From positions 18,493,240 to 18,557,239 of the forward strand of contig CM034613.1 in the NCBI GenBank assembly GCA_020091685.1: a DNA stretch of 64,000 bases, given 5' to 3'. The notes below the pieces were generated by a model. That model saw only the letters and a list, made by a program, of their open reading frames with translations. It was not told the origin of the DNA and did not search any database. The translations under genes were made by a program, and so were the position numbers. Positions 1 to 13,485 of the stretch are shown piece after piece (the stretch's first letter is position 1; the number at the start of each line of letters is the position of its first letter). This DNA comes from Lutjanus erythropterus (taxonomy: Eukaryota; Chordata; Actinopteri; Lutjaniformes; Lutjanidae).

Positions 1-162
1 ACCAAAGTAGGGGAAACATTGCACCTTTCACAAATGGTTCTAAGTATAGTCCTTCATGGAACCTTTAGAAACGGTTGTACCTCAAACCAAAAAGGGCTCT
101 CCTTTAGGAACAAGCTAAAGAACCCTTTATGGTTTTAATTAGCACCATTATTTCTAAGAATG
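1..162 (+). mobile_element. TA-flanked MITE, right end only (cut by window edge)
   Basis: Ends with AGAACCCTTTATGG, TTAGCACC and TTATTTCTAAGAATG, the same right end seen at 14357, 50886 and 61303. The GAACC / GGTTC-rich interior is visible from about 45. The left part is outside the window. Confidence 0.7.
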
Positions 163-2931
163 TTCTTTGCATTTGAAGCACCGTCTCCATGACCAAAGCA
201 CACATTTTACATTAAGTGCAGCCAGAGCACATTGCACGATTTGTAAAGATTTTTATAAGATGCAACAGACAACACAGTCTGTAATCAGACACCACAGCTA
301 CAACATCACAGACATCCCCTCACATCAGGCTTAATTCATCATCCAATCAAGACTATGACCATAATCTCCTTGTGTTTATTATAGCTGCTGGGCTCAGGAA
401 ATGTGCTTTGTCCAAAGACTGCCGAGCTCGGCCAAGATGCAAAAACATTTTTGCAAAAATCCAGTAAGGCCAGCAAGCAATGTGGCGAAAGGGTTTGGCG
501 CGAGGGTTTGGGGCGTATGTGGGTAATGAAATGCTCCTTGTCAGTGACAGTAAAAGGGCTTATCAATTAGCTTCCCTTCATTCTTGCTCCCTGCCTACCT
601 GACTTTTATTTCCCTCCTTTCTGCAGCGACACGGGGGCTTCAGGCAGCACTTTGGGAGAAATATCTTTCTTTCATATTCATCATTTTTACTCCTCTGCCT
701 CTGTATTCACAACAAAACAAGTTCTTTCATCTTTGATACACCATCGTTCCTGGCTCTCCTCAAATAAACTCTGCCTGTGTAGAGACAGGTAGGCTTAGAT
801 ATGTTTAAACAGAGCCTGCACTACAGTGCATGCTCATAATAATAACGTGACATTCCTGAAACTATTAATTAGCTTTTAACCACTGATTTAAAAGCTAAAA
901 AGCTCGATTTTTGCAAATTATAAAACTAATGAATGGATTATGTTTAAAGTCATAACTGCACCACATTGCCACAACTAATCCTTTCATAATATTTTACATT
1001 TGAGATATGATACAGCGGCTCGACACAGCATGGCAGAGACGCTGTAATGTCTGCGCTGCTTCTTCATTTTCATTATTCTGCCTCAATCCTCTCCTCCACC
1101 CTGGTCTGCTGGAAAGTCGTTCTTCCATGTAATTTAAAACAAACAACAGCCAGACACAGATAAGGGCATGACAGGCAGAAAATAATTCTGCTGCCTTCCT
1201 TCATCTGAGGGAGTCTAGAAAGGTCACCCTCACCACTGCCAAACCTTGTATTTGTGTCCGCAGGGGAGAGGCGGGACGTGGGGCAAGAGGTCACAGAGTG
1301 GCTTGGGTGGTCTGGTGCTTTGATCAGGCAGGAAGTCATCCAAAAAACTTCCTTAGTTCCTAGAGGGGGAGCAAACGGAGCTCTGGGCAGAAGCTCCACA
1401 GGCAGCATGAGGACAGACAGACAGATGACTGGGTAGAGGGGTCTTTGTCCAATCAGCAAAGGACAGAAACGTGTTGATTAAAAAAATAATGTATCTTCAA
1501 ATTTGCAACCTTTCATCATTCTTTTTTTGGGCACACTGTTACTGGTTGCTGGGCAAATTATTGATAATAATCTGTCAAATTGATAAAACATTCAGTGACA
1601 ACACAGCGGCAGTTTGTCACCACACTCCTTCGAGAAACTCAGCTGGCTCAGGGTGTGCAGTAAACTCACAACATTCATCTACAGCCTCATGATAGAGTCT
1701 GTCATCACTTTTGTGTTAAGATTGTCAAAAGTATCAATACTTCGATACTTCTTCAATAACACGTTTAAAATATACATTACTTACAGTAGTAGTCATAGCA
1801 GTAGATAGGTATCCAAGCTATAAAAGAATGATTCAAGTGCTCATTCAAGAACCCAGTTCAGTTGAGTCATTATTTTCCAGCCTAAAATTTGGCTTCCAGC
1901 ATTGTAAAACCAGCCATTGTTCATTGACTTTTCTGCCTGATATGACTCACATTTTCTGTAAGTGAGCACTTTGAAATGCTCAAGTCATTTCACAATGTCT
2001 ACCAAATGCCAGGTCATCTCTAAGGCAACTAAACTGTTAAATACTCGTGGAGACTCGGCTGATGATGAGTTTCCCCTACAAATACTGGGAATTATGTTGT
2101 TGTTTTTTTATGATTTCACTTCATGTATTCATGTTTTATATATTTCATTCTGTTTTATGTCTCTGTGTGTTCTATGTTTTACCAAGCAGCAAGACAAATT
2201 TCCCATCTGTGAGAATAAGATTTATAACATTAATAATAATGTTTCCTGACACGTGTTTGAACAAGTTGAAAATTACCCCCACAAACTGTTAGTTGGTGGA
2301 ATAGCATGAAACTGTTGGCAGAAGTATGCATTCATGCACAATGCATCCTTGTGCATGTTCTAGTGGAGCACAAGATACAAACAAAACAGGGATTTGCTAA
2401 TCAAAAACATTGCTCCATACTGGATCTTCACTACAGGGTACTTTTAATACAATATACTGCAAGCTCAACACACTAAACGTACAGAAAAATAATGTAAATC
2501 CAACGAACCTGACATGATAAGTGCTTTCTAAAGACTTAAAGCTTCTCTGGTCTTCCCCCTGACTGAGTGCCTGTGTTTCTTCACCCCTTAACCCCAATTA
2601 TACACAAGTTACAACAGTTTCTTTTTTCAATTTATATTTTGCTTATTTTTTTGTATTTTGTCTTATTTTATTATCGTTTTTGTTGTGCAGGGGTTGGGTG
2701 GGTGGGGAGAAGAAAATATGAAAAGATGGTGACCTTTAAATTTTGTATTGTGTCTATTGAATTTCATGCTTTTCACCAATAAATACCTACTACAAAAAAG
2801 ATATTTGGTGTATTATTGTGTTGATACATCTGAAACTGATGAGTGAAAATGTGCTATTGGTGGTCTCTGTCAATAGAAAAAGTTAAAAAATTTCATTTCA
2901 AGTTCAGCGAGTTCAGTGTAAATCATTATGC

Positions 2932-3078
2932 TTGGACAGAAAAGTGCCTGAAGTTTATCCATGACCTTGGAAATAGTAGTTTGACAAATCAATCTTAACT
3001 CAAGGTCCACCATGGCACACTTGAAAGCTTCAGATAAAAGCTGGTGATTGGACCTTGAGTTAAGATTATTCTGTCCAA
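2932..3078. repeat. Palindrome with 19-bp perfect arms
   Basis: AATCTTAACTCAAGGTCCA (2991-3009) is matched by its exact reverse complement at 3049-3067, with a 39-bp loop. Outer arms TTGGACAG (2932-2939) and CTGTCCAA (3071-3078) extend the symmetry. Probably a MITE core or a hairpin-forming intron element. Confidence 0.75.
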
Positions 3079-5311
3079 ATAAAAGGGTTTAATCTGTCCA
3101 GTTTTCAGTGATCGGGAGTGACGGTCCACTTCTGCGTGAGGACGTATTTACGAGGCGTTTGCATGCTTCAAAAGTAATCTCACATGAAGGCCGTCATCTG
3201 GCCTGTAAAGGCTATTACCACAGGATATTCAAACATGCAGAGTTCAGCACGGATGTAATAAAATATCCAGAGCCATGCAGCAATTTCTTTAGACCTTGAA
3301 GAATCAAATGTAGATGTGGGTGCTTGTCTTGCTTGTCAGCACAAAAAATAAGCTATGATAAAAACTAATGTGTGTACAAGAGCCATATAAATTAGGATTC
3401 TCACCAACTATCAAGGGTAAAGATGTTGTATATTTTGAGTGCAGACAGCTCTCAGATGCGTACAGTACAGATACAGTACAGTACACCATCTGTGTCTGTC
3501 AATGTTCTTGCAGTCTTAATTACACCTACATCGCTGATGCATTGTAAACCGTAAAGAGAATTATTTTGTCATCCATCTCCCCGGGTGACACGCACTTAAA
3601 AGCCGTAAACTATTTAGTTAATAGCACACCTGCAGAGCTGACGCAGAGTGAGTGGGAAGTGAGTTTATTGGACTTCTCGACGTCAACTTCAGGGGGATTG
3701 ATCCAAACTTTTAGACACCACTCTTGTAAAAACTCTCCAGCGCCCACACCGCATTACCTTAATGCATTAAAGGCACTTTACCCCCCACTTTTATATCACG
3801 ACGTGCTTTAAGCAAGGAGAAAATAAGACTCCAGACCGTGGTGTGTGTACTTACTGCAGGTACTCTATGAAGAGGGGATATGAATGATATCAATCAGTGG
3901 AAAAATCCTGCATCGGCTAGTGGGTGTCCTTCCTAACTGACAAGATTATAGGGGAGCTTTGAAGCTTCTTTTATTGGTTCCTCCACTTCATTTGGGTTTA
4001 CTTAACACCTGGGAGCTTTCATACCAGCACACTGCTGTACTAAAGCACTATTTACAGCCTCTTGCAATTTTTTTTTGACTTATTTATTTTTCCCCTTCCC
4101 CATCAGCCGTTCATAAATTCCTAGAAGTGTGATTGATTGGAGGGTCTCAATATCAGGACAGGTAAGGAGGATGTTTTTAATGGCCGTGGAGGAAGATAAT
4201 GAAGGGGGCTTCTTAAAATGGCCACCCTACTGTTCTGAATCCACCGCCCAAATGAAATCTCCAGCCCCCTCTCGCATACTGACCACCTCGCTAGCAGTTT
4301 AAATGGGCTATTTTGGCTCGTTTGGGCTTGATTGATACACAGAGGCGGGGTTGTTAAAGCAGCAGAAGGGCATCTCAGTGATAAAGACAGGGTCACCGCT
4401 GAACTAAAGGGGGCAGCACTAACAAGCACTTGGATGGCTGCGTTGGAAGCCCTGCCACCTGAGAGTAGCAGAGGGAGGAATAAATAAGGGTAATACGGCG
4501 AGAGGTTTTTGAAGGATGGCGGAGAGCGAGGGCTGCGAATGTGGGAGGGTGAGCAATAGGGGGTCAAAATGTGAGAGCTGCCCCCGCGGTGAGATTCTGC
4601 ACTCCTTTCAGGGGCTTGTGATGAGAAAGAGATGGAGACGTAGGGGTTGGGAGGGATGGGGGGGGCGGGGGAAGAAGAGGCAGCCCCAGCTTTGCAGGTC
4701 AGCTGCTCACGCCGTGTGACAATGACGTACGCTGCCTGCCTCCATTGCCATGCCACCCCTGCTGTCTGATGGAACTCTTCCCATCTGCGAATGGGCAACA
4801 GCTTGTGCATTTGTGACAATCAGCCCCTTCATTCCCACATTATGGACTCAGATGTGGAGACAAACACAAAACACTGGATGCTCAGTGTTTCACCCTGTAA
4901 AGCTGGATTGATGTTTTCTTGCTGAGACTTATGCCTCTTTTACGTATGTGCTGGCTTTACTTGACAAGTCACATCAGCCGAGCACAGTGCCAAATTTGCT
5001 CCTCGATTACAACAGAGCAAGCGCTTGCAGGATTGTCTTGGAACTGAAGACAAGCTCAGCTCGAGTGGAGTGGCTGTAAATGGCAAATAAAGACTATTTT
5101 CTATAAATTCTTCACAATAAAATCCCCACATTATTTTGTTATTCAAAAGCTTTGAAGCAGCATAATCAGGTGATGTTGCGTTTTCACCACCAACAGTAAA
5201 ATAAAGCAGATACCTGAAAGTACAAACAGCGACACAGAAGAAAAGAAACTTCAAACTGCAGAGATTCAGTTCGAAGCTACACAAGTACTGAGAGTTGAAC
5301 ACGCAGAGACT

Positions 5312-5480
5312 TTTACAAATGCCTCTATATCTTGATAACACTCTCATGTCTACACTAAACACGAAACTAGAGCAAACCGCTGGTTATCTTAGCTTAGCAT
5401 AACAGCCTGCTCTGTCCAAATTCAACACAATCTATCTACCAGCATCTCAAAACAGTGCTGCCAACTTAAAAACTTTCTTG
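5312..5480. repeat. Dispersed repeat piece (AGCTTAGCATAA family)
   Basis: Contains ACACTCTCATGTCTACACTA, GGTTATCTTAGCTTAGCATA, CTGCTCTGTCCAAATTCAAC and CTACCAGCATCTC in the order I know from a common fish repeat. Related pieces appear near 8700, 17980 and 39900. Confidence 0.55.
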
Positions 5481-6543
5481 CTAAATGTTCGGACCCTCTT
5501 AGCCACTTTTTTCCTATAAAGTGATAGGAACTAATTTAGCAACTTATAGCCTGTTTCCACATGGTGTTTTTATCTGAATGCTGGTGTCATTTTTCAATAA
5601 TTCCCAATAAACAGAGAGAGAGAGTGTTTACAGCATGCAGCAATCTGGAGAAAAGTATCTGTGCTCTGCATCACCAGAGTGCTTTGCATGCTTCTAGTTG
5701 AAAATATTGTGACTTTTCAGAAAGGCAACTAGTCATGTATTAGATGGGGACTTGTCACCCTGGTAACCAAGAAAATTGTGAATGTTGTGCTTTTCATCAC
5801 TATATGTGTTGTCAACTTGTAACGCTGCATCAAGTAAGCTTCATAGCTAATGTCAATCATAATGCCATATGTACGCGCAGTAGTTTGTTTTCTCTCACTG
5901 TACATACACTTCATCTCACTGCTCCACAGCACCCTGCCAGTAGTTTTCTGCCAGAAATAAAAAATAATGCTATATGGACACAGGCCTTTATTCACACAAT
6001 GAGGGAAAAAACAAGAAATATATTCAAATATATTATATTGATGAGGCTCCCAACAACTAAAATGGCAGTGGATAAACCAGGGGCAGGAGGGGGTGTGTGT
6101 GTGCAGGGGGATGTGTAAGGCAACATGGCAGCACAAACATGTGGCGGGATAGTGACGAGAAAAGAAAACAGAGAAGACAGTCCTTAATTGCCTTTTCAGT
6201 CATTAACAGGGTCCCACACCTCATGAAACATTAATTACACCAAGCGCGGCGGAGATAGGGATGCTTAATTAGAAATTATTCACTGCGTGGCGAGAACTGA
6301 GCGATAGCATTTCAGCAGCATGTAAATTGTCCGTGTGAGATCTAAAATAAGCTACGGCAAAAAATCGGTGTAGACGTCATGCTTATCTGGCTTCCTCTCA
6401 CTTGACTGTCTTGTGAAGTGTGATTCCCTTTTACCTGATAGCATGTAGAGTGAAGTAGGACATGTGTTAACCCTCTGTTCTCCTCCTGGCTGATTCTCCC
6501 GTTCCCCATCCCCCACCTCGCTCCTGTGACTGTTACCTATCCT

Positions 6544-7482
6544 ACACTCTTAGAAATACAGGTGCTAACTAGAACCATAAAAGCTTCATCTGCCTTTCCG
6601 CTTTTTCATTCCAGGTAGAACCTTTGATAAAAGTTTCCACTTGGAACCCTTTCAGAGAGTTCTTCCCATCAAAAAGGGTTAAACATAGAACCATTTCTGA
6701 GAGGTTTCCCATAAAACCCCACATGAGAGGTTCTACAGAAAACCTTTCTATAATGTAATGGTTCTACCCAGAACCCTCTCTGCGGATTCTATCGACCCAC
6801 CTTCTGGGCGCTAACAAGAAAACATCCAAGGGTTTCTATAGAGAACCTTTTCATATTCCAAAGTTTTTCTCAAGAATTCGCCTTGTGGTTTCTACTGAGA
6901 ACCTAACTGTCCCTTTATGAGACCCCTTTTTGGTTCCTGGTAGAACCCTTTATAAAAGTTCAACTTTGAACCTTTATAAAAAGGTGAGGAACATTTTTTT
7001 TTATCAAGAGCACATGCAAGGGGTTCAACAGAGAACTTTTTATCTGAAAAGTTTTATCAACAACCCACCTAGTTCTACAGAGAACCATTTTATGTTCTAA
7101 AGGTTTCACCTAGAACCCACCCAGGGGGTTCTAACAAGAGCCCTTTAATAATCCAAAGGTTTTATCTAGATCCTATACAGGGGGTTTTAGTAAGAACCCC
7201 TTTACATTCTAAAGGTTTTATCTAGAACCCAACCCTCAAGAGGTTCTTCTGAAAACCCTTTTACATTAGGGCAGAAAGAACCCTTGGAGAAAACATTCTT
7301 CAAGAATTTGAACAATCCTTGACGAACTCTTTCAAAAAGTTTTTATTTTGATGGAAAGACTTCTATGTTCAAACCTTCAGAAGAATCTTTTCTTTAACAA
7401 AAGGTTCTTCAGAAGCAAATGGTGCTGGGTGGAACCTCAGCCCTTCAAAAAGAACCTTCTTGGAACCCGTATTTCTTAGTGA
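6544..7482 (-). mobile_element. TA-flanked MITE, full copy, reverse orientation
   Basis: Starts TA/CACTCTTAGAAATA then AGGTGCTAACTAGAACC, which is the reverse complement of the right end of the other copies. It ends GTATTTCTTAGTGAG/TA, the reverse complement of their left end. A TA dinucleotide flanks both ends, as expected for a Tc1/mariner-type target duplication. The interior is a series of GGTTCT...AGAACC units. No ORF. Confidence 0.75.
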
Positions 7483-8609
7483 GTAAAGCTCCTGTGTGGT
7501 TCATAAATTATTTACACCACCCTGCTCGTCCCCCTACAGACAGGATGTAATTGACACAGAGGATCTGTCAATTACCCTAACATCTGGGAGGGACTGATTG
7601 GTACATCGCTCTCCCGCTTTAGCCCTTCGCCTCTCAACTCTCCCTCATCCTCACTCTTTTTTAGCCCCGTCCACAATCCACCTCTTCCCTCTCCGCAGTG
7701 AGATAGTAACCAATGATATGACATTAACGCTCTTGATGTGAAATACCCTTGACACCGTTGCCCCCTCCTTGCTGTTCCAGGCGTTTCGTCCTAATCCCCC
7801 TGCACGACGTTAAAAATGGTCCGCTCCACCCCTCATCCCAGGTGTATTGATCTTTCTCTCCACCCAACGATTGCCGCCACATATTCCTGTCGAGTGTGTG
7901 TAGCTCTCGCGCGTGTGGAATGTCCTTCCTCTTACAAGATCACACAATGGTGTGGTAATAATGTCACTAGACTGTTCCTAAGGTAATGGATGGGTCTCAC
8001 TGTTACATGCAAGGCTCGGGGCATAAGTGCCGGCCTTGGGAAATGTCAGAAGAATATCTGAGAGCCGGACCTGAGTGCTAAGAGTTAAGGGCAGAGGATA
8101 TCTGCAATCGAGACGTAACAAAACGCATTAAGAAGCGTGTACAAAGCCTATTAAGGACAGGGATGGTGGGGATAGAATTTATGGGTCTGTAGAGAAACAA
8201 ATGTGAAACTGAGATAATGGTTAAAGGCTTGGGACACTAACCTGACTGTCTGCACATTTGCCTCATATATGGATCTTTTCATGTGAAATCAATACAATCA
8301 TGCTGATGAGTCTACACTAAAAAGAATATCTTTAGCTTAGTGCACCAAAGTACATTATTAAGACAAGAAGCTTCTTGGTAAGCAAAATAAATGAACACAT
8401 TTTTGTTAAATAGCCACTGAAACCTTAAAGCATATAGAATTGCGAGGTGCATATTATACCAAAGGAAGAGTTTCACATTTTTTTGTTTTAACTGTGCATG
8501 TGCAAATATGTTAAGATAAAAGAAATGGTAAATTAATGCTATTCTGACGTGTGCACCGGTGACTTATGCTAGTCAGTGTGAACGTTCATCTGGGCCACCC
8601 CAGTCACAA

Positions 8610-8760
8610 AAGGCTGGACAAGCAGCTGCTGATTAGCACATTATATCCTGTTTGTTTAACAGTACAAAACCAAAGTGTAAAAACATTCCAGGCTAGGTGT
8701 TTCCCCCCTGTTTTCAAACTTCATGCTAAGCTAAGCTAATTGGCTTCTGACTGTAGCCTT
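8610..8760. repeat. Rearranged copy of the AGCTTAGCATAA repeat
   Basis: The first half (ACATTATATCCTGTTTGTTT, ACAAAACCAAAGTGTAAAAA) is in one orientation. The second half (GGTGTTTCCCCCCTGTTTTC, ATGCTAAGCTAAGCTAA) is in the other, so the copy is a head-to-head or inverted remnant. Confidence 0.5.
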
Positions 8761-9364
8761 ATTCCTATATCACGTGTTATTGAAGTGGAATCAAGAAAGT
8801 GCTAAATTTCTAGGGATATTCATATAGTATTCAATCGCAGACATCTTGCAAACCAAAGGTGACTTTAACAACAAACAAACGGCAGGTGATTGTCATTAAA
8901 CTGTGGCCACTGAGATGTGGCAGTGTGCCATATTGTATGGGGAAAAGGTCATGAGAATTCTACAACCTACACTATATGATCCAAAGTAATTAATTACTGA
9001 AAAATCTACTGAGAAACATTTCTTAATGGACAAACATATACCAAAATGTTGAAGTATTCCTTTAATAATAATAACATCTTGGAATTTATGTGAGGTTGTA
9101 ATGCTGCAGTAATAAATCATAAAAGAAGAAAATGCAGACTTTCTTTTCCTTCCTTGAAAGAAATTGAATAATTTTCCTCTTATTACCCATATACATTGTC
9201 TCATGTTATTTATATATACAGTATAAATAACAGAAGGGCTCACTGGGAGGGATTTCTTTCATCTCATTTCAAGGAGCTTCAAAGATTTTTTTTATTCTAC
9301 TCTTGGTCTAATACACTCTGTGGTAAAACAAAAAACAAAAAACAAAAAAAAACAGGACCCTTAC

Positions 9365-9457
9365 CTGTTCTTCAGATGCTGGATGCTCCCGAAACACTTG
9401 AAGCGACCGTTTACCATGATGGCCATTCGTGTGCACAGTGCTTCACACTCCTCCATA
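9365..9457 (-). CDS. abca7: ABCA exon 14: NBD2 after the H-loop
   Basis: 93 nt: one base completing Ser, then 30 codons plus two carried bases. It reads [19 protein letters not shown], then [11 protein letters not shown] and a split Arg/Ser. [15 protein letters not shown] is invariant in ABCA NBD2. [12 protein letters not shown] is shared with ABCA1. Donor gtaagg, acceptor ttcaatag. The following exon (FGDGY...) and the terminal VFVNFAK segment were searched for by eye down to position 1 and not seen. Confidence 0.96.
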
Positions 9458-11139
9458 CTATTGAAAGACAGTGGGGGGAGAACATTTAGCTGGGTAAATG
9501 AAAAGCAGAGACAATACTACCAGATGCTTGAGTACCTTATTTTCCAGATTAAAAAAAACCCTTCAACATCTTACGATGGGTCTCTTTGGTGTAATGGGGT
9601 ATTTCAGGGGGTTTTGTAATGCCTGTCCCTCTCATTCGACTGCTAAAATGCTCCACACAGGTTTTAAAGTTTGATCACAGATGGTTTTTATGAAGTCGAG
9701 AGCTCGATCAATTTTAGACCTTGTCAACCCGCGTCGTTTTTTCCAAGGTGAAAGAAGAAGATCTCTACTGATTTACTGAAAACTTTTTTTTGGAAAGTTT
9801 TTCTTCTTCATTTACTGTTAAAGTTTTGATTAGAACAGAGGTTGTCAAAGTCCGAGACTGAGGGCCTCCACTTAGACAAAGCTTGGGGCCAGAATCATAG
9901 GTGACACTTTATTTGACAGGGTGTGCATAAGGCTGTCATAACAATGTCATGATAATGTCGACATTATCAGAAATTGTTAAGTTTTACGTTTTAAAATAAA
10001 GTGTTACCTTACTTACTTTTGGGGGTGGAAAAACAGTAAGTTTCCCAATAAGTACTGTATTTTAAAACTTTCTCATCATCAAATCACAGGTTTATGTAAT
10101 TCTATGAGATCTCCTTCCAATAACTAATGCAATATTTTTTCACTTGCCTGAAGCTGTTTGGAGCCCCCCTCCCCCCGGACAGCCTGCCTCCCACTTTGAA
10201 AACCTCTAGGTTGGATCACTTTTACACGTCTACTTTGACATCTTAAATGGACGACAAATTTGGTAATTAGAGGGAGAGGGAAGGGACCATCTGTAGTTCC
10301 TATTATCTCATTTTTTCTCTTTCGGTGTTGGGCTGGAGCAGGAGTCATTTGTAGTTGAGGCGAAACCTGTGAAGCCTTTCTGAGGAATGGTGCAATTAGG
10401 ATTATGACTTTGTAAAACCTGGTGAATCTGCCACTTAACAAAACACAACCACCTGGTCATGCCATGGACGATTGGATGCAGCTCAGCCACATTGCCTGGG
10501 ACAACAAATGCTTTTATTCCTCCATGAAGGCAACACATGTAATAAGAATAATGTATTTCAAAAGAAAACAGCAGCACAGATTACTCACCTGCACCGCCAG
10601 GAGCACAAATGAGTCAAAAACCCAGGCAATTTGGGAAATGGGGAAATGAGTAGACTTTTTAAATGTTCCATATCGACTTGGGCCATCAAGTTTTAGTTTT
10701 CACGAAAAATGAGGCGTTTAGTTTTTTTTTCTTCCTCACTCGAAACCATGTCAAAATCTAGCCAACGCTACAGAAGAGAAAGTTGGGAAAACTAACTTTG
10801 CTCCAGGAAGTCTTGGATAATGAAAAGATTCTAGCACTGATATTGACGGTTTCCCTTTTCATGTCGGGGGGAAAAAAAAAGCAGCAGTCAGTCAATATGC
10901 CCTCGTGTTTCATGAAAGCTGTATAGCAGCCAGTCTGTTCGCAGCAGCCATGCAGGAAACAATACCTTTCAACTAAAGTGTAACTGCAATCAATTATAAT
11001 TACAATATTTGCGGCTCGCATTCATTTTACGGACAATTTGGTTGATCTGCTTTCCATGGCGAGGAGTCAAAATATTTGGACTCCATCATAGCGAGTGAAT
11101 CCATCAGAGGAAATCAATAGATAAAGACTGATGTCTCAC
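9458..11139. other. Intron between exons 13 and 14
   Basis: No exon seen. Contains a roughly 370-bp element with inverted ends (9837-10208). The remainder is unremarkable AT-rich intron. Confidence 0.8.
9837..10208. mobile_element. Small element with inverted ends (GAGGTT-TCAAAG)
   Basis: Left end AGAGGTTGTCAAAGTC and right end CCACTTTGAAAACCTCTA are inverted copies. About 370 bp, non-coding. The form resembles hAT-like MITEs of fish that begin GGTTCTCAAAC, but the class is an inference. Confidence 0.5.
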
Positions 11140-11243
11140 CTGTGTGATGTGAGAATGACTGAGCGTCCCTCTTTGATGATACTCAGGATGCAGTCCCACA
11201 GGAAACGCCGGGCTTTTGGGTCCATCCCGGTAGTCGGCTCATC
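11140..11243 (-). CDS. abca7: ABCA exon 13: NBD2 Walker B acid, D-loop, H-loop
   Basis: 104 nt, phase 0 in, phase 2 out (34 codons plus AG). It reads [16 protein letters not shown], then [19 protein letters not shown] gives the Walker B Asp and catalytic Glu, GMDPKAR is the D-loop region and the closing H is the H-loop switch. Acceptor ttattgcag, donor gtgaga. Confidence 0.97.
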
Positions 11244-12418
11244 CTGCAATAAACATAACCTCTTTAAAGCGGTTTCCATTATATTCTACCTCAGCACATC
11301 ATTTAAAAGGATGTCATAGTTTACCATATACAGCATAAATGTACTTTTAACAGATCATTTAATGATGTGTATGTGAACAGATGTGCAGATGGGTGACAAA
11401 TGAAAGGAAAACCCTGAATTAATGAGTAGAGAAATGTAATAACAGACCTGAAAACTCCAGAGAAGTGAAAAAGTTGACATGATGCAAACTAAAATCAGGT
11501 CCTGGGGCATTCTTCCATGGAAGAAAATTTAACTGATTTTATTGCACAAATGAGGCTTTTTGAAGCCTTTTGAGATTAACTGGAAAACAACATCTTGTTT
11601 TGCTAAATATGTTTTAGAACAAGGAGAACATTATGCTTTTCTTTTTATTTTGTAGTTTTCTTCTACTAAGTACTAAGGGTCCATGACACTTAAAGGTGCC
11701 TTAAGTGATTCCGGAGAAAGAAAGTTAATTGTTTAGTCTTATTCCCAGGTCCGCAAATCACAGACGCTTTGGACTGGTGGTGGTCATAATACAAGAAGCT
11801 TGACTAACCTTCTTCCCCAGACAAAAAAACGACAACATGTTAAAATGGGTATAATGGGATTATTTTTGCAATGGCTGTCCTTCTCACTCAACTGCTACCA
11901 ATAAAGATCCCTTATGATTTACAGAAACTTTTTCTTCTCATTTACAGTTAATGCCGACGAACCGAAATGATGAAACCTTACTGATACAATGTCCAATTGT
12001 ATTTATTAATTACAGTATTTTGAATTGTTAGGTTGGCACTAAAAACGCTGATTAACGCTGAGAGGCGACAAGTTTGCAGGTATGAACAAGCAACAATTAG
12101 CATCATTAAGCAGTTATCACATCTCAACCAAACTGAACGGCTATGGGATTTTTGGACTGACATGGGAGATATGTTTTTGAAGAATAGTGTTTCATCTGTT
12201 CAGTAAAGGCTAAGAGATTTGTTCAAAGCTTTTCATGGTGATTTGTCCTTTAGTCTGTCACACACGTCTACATAAGCACACAACTATAAAGACAAACAAA
12301 GGAGACATATAAAAACACAGACATGCCTAGGTAAAGTCTGGATGACCTGTCACTATACCTGTTTACACATAATGGAGATACATAGTAAAGCATTCTCCAG
12401 CACAGCACAAAACACACT

Positions 12419-12457
12419 CTCACACACACACCTACACACACACACACACACACACAG
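12419..12457. repeat. CA microsatellite
   Basis: Interrupted (CA)n run. The valine/cysteine-rich minus-strand frame over it is an artefact of the repeat. Confidence 0.9.
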
Positions 12458-13485
12458 AGTCTTAGTGACTTGCTGTTTCTTTTTCCTCAGGGCTAGTCTG
12501 TCCATGCATGATTAGAGAGTGACAGTACTCAGTCCATTGGCTGGTTTCGTTCCAGGCCTGCTTCTCCCTCACTAGCAGCAGAGTCCCACAAATCCCACGG
12601 GGCATTTCCATCACCGTGCCCAAATGTGTCCCTGTGCAAACCCTACGTGGCACTGCCTCAAGGCCCGCCTGGGCTCCCCGGGCTAGCACACAATACTGAA
12701 ACTGACACAGACACTGACAACACATTATCCCACTGCCTCAAAGTGAAGGCTTGCCTGGCTCAGGCGAGTAAATAAGTAGGTTTGGAAGAGTGCAGCTCGA
12801 TGGGCTGAAAGCACTGAGCCAGAAAACAGAAACGGTTGGAGAGATTATTCTGTAAATGTAATTTATTATGGATTACTCATTACCTGACTGATTACTCATT
12901 AAATTGTTATTAGCAGCATAATCTGATAGATTGCTTGAAATCATGCAAAGTAATGCATTTATTACACTTTACAGGCAGAAAATTAAACTGCATGAACTGG
13001 CATTTAAATTTATTTATATAATATAACATTTCTGCTTTATTAGACCATGTGATGTGGTGGGTGGGACATGGGATAACAAGTCAAAAGCGCAGAAATCTTA
13101 ATGAAAATGTATACTTTGGTGAGGCCCCTCAGGGAGTCCCCGGTGTGATTTAAGGTCATTAAAGTTTGTCTCTCATAAGAACACGGCCACAACTTCCTAA
13201 TGCACATTAAAGCCGCTTAATTGAAAGCATGTGATGCAGCGTAGTCTGAGTCATGCCTTCATTAATCTTCCATCAGTGAGAAAGTGCTTTTGCTCTCAGT
13301 TTTAAGTCCTGATGAATGGGAATTTTAATATGTGCAAACACGGTTCTGTTTGCTCTACGTTTTTCTAAAGGAATTGGAAAAAAGAATTAAAACATGACCA
13401 CAGAGTGACCCCTGAAAAATACGCCCACTCACATCCACAAGTAATGTACTTGAAATCCTTCGGGAAATTCAGAAAGGATTTCCGA

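Larger units (their letters stand above)
1..9364. other. Intron 3' of exon 14, open at left edge
   Basis: No coding exon of the ABCA gene or of any other recognisable gene was found on either strand. It holds the end of a TA-flanked MITE (1-162), a palindrome (2932-3078), GC-rich sequence with an unsupported 232-codon frame (about 4120-4820), a dispersed repeat piece (about 5312-5480), a full MITE copy (6544-7482) and a rearranged repeat copy (about 8610-8760). The stretch 6180-6345 is balanced in composition with repeated TTAATTA-type sites and could be a conserved noncoding element. Confidence 0.8.

Noticed and set aside
4121..4819. 232-codon minus-strand open frame
   Set aside because: Pro/Ser-rich composition over GC-rich sequence, no family motif, no splice-compatible continuation, and an overlapping frame on the other strand. 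Chance ORF.
12268..12453. Cys/Val-rich minus-strand frame
   Set aside because: Produced by the CA microsatellite.
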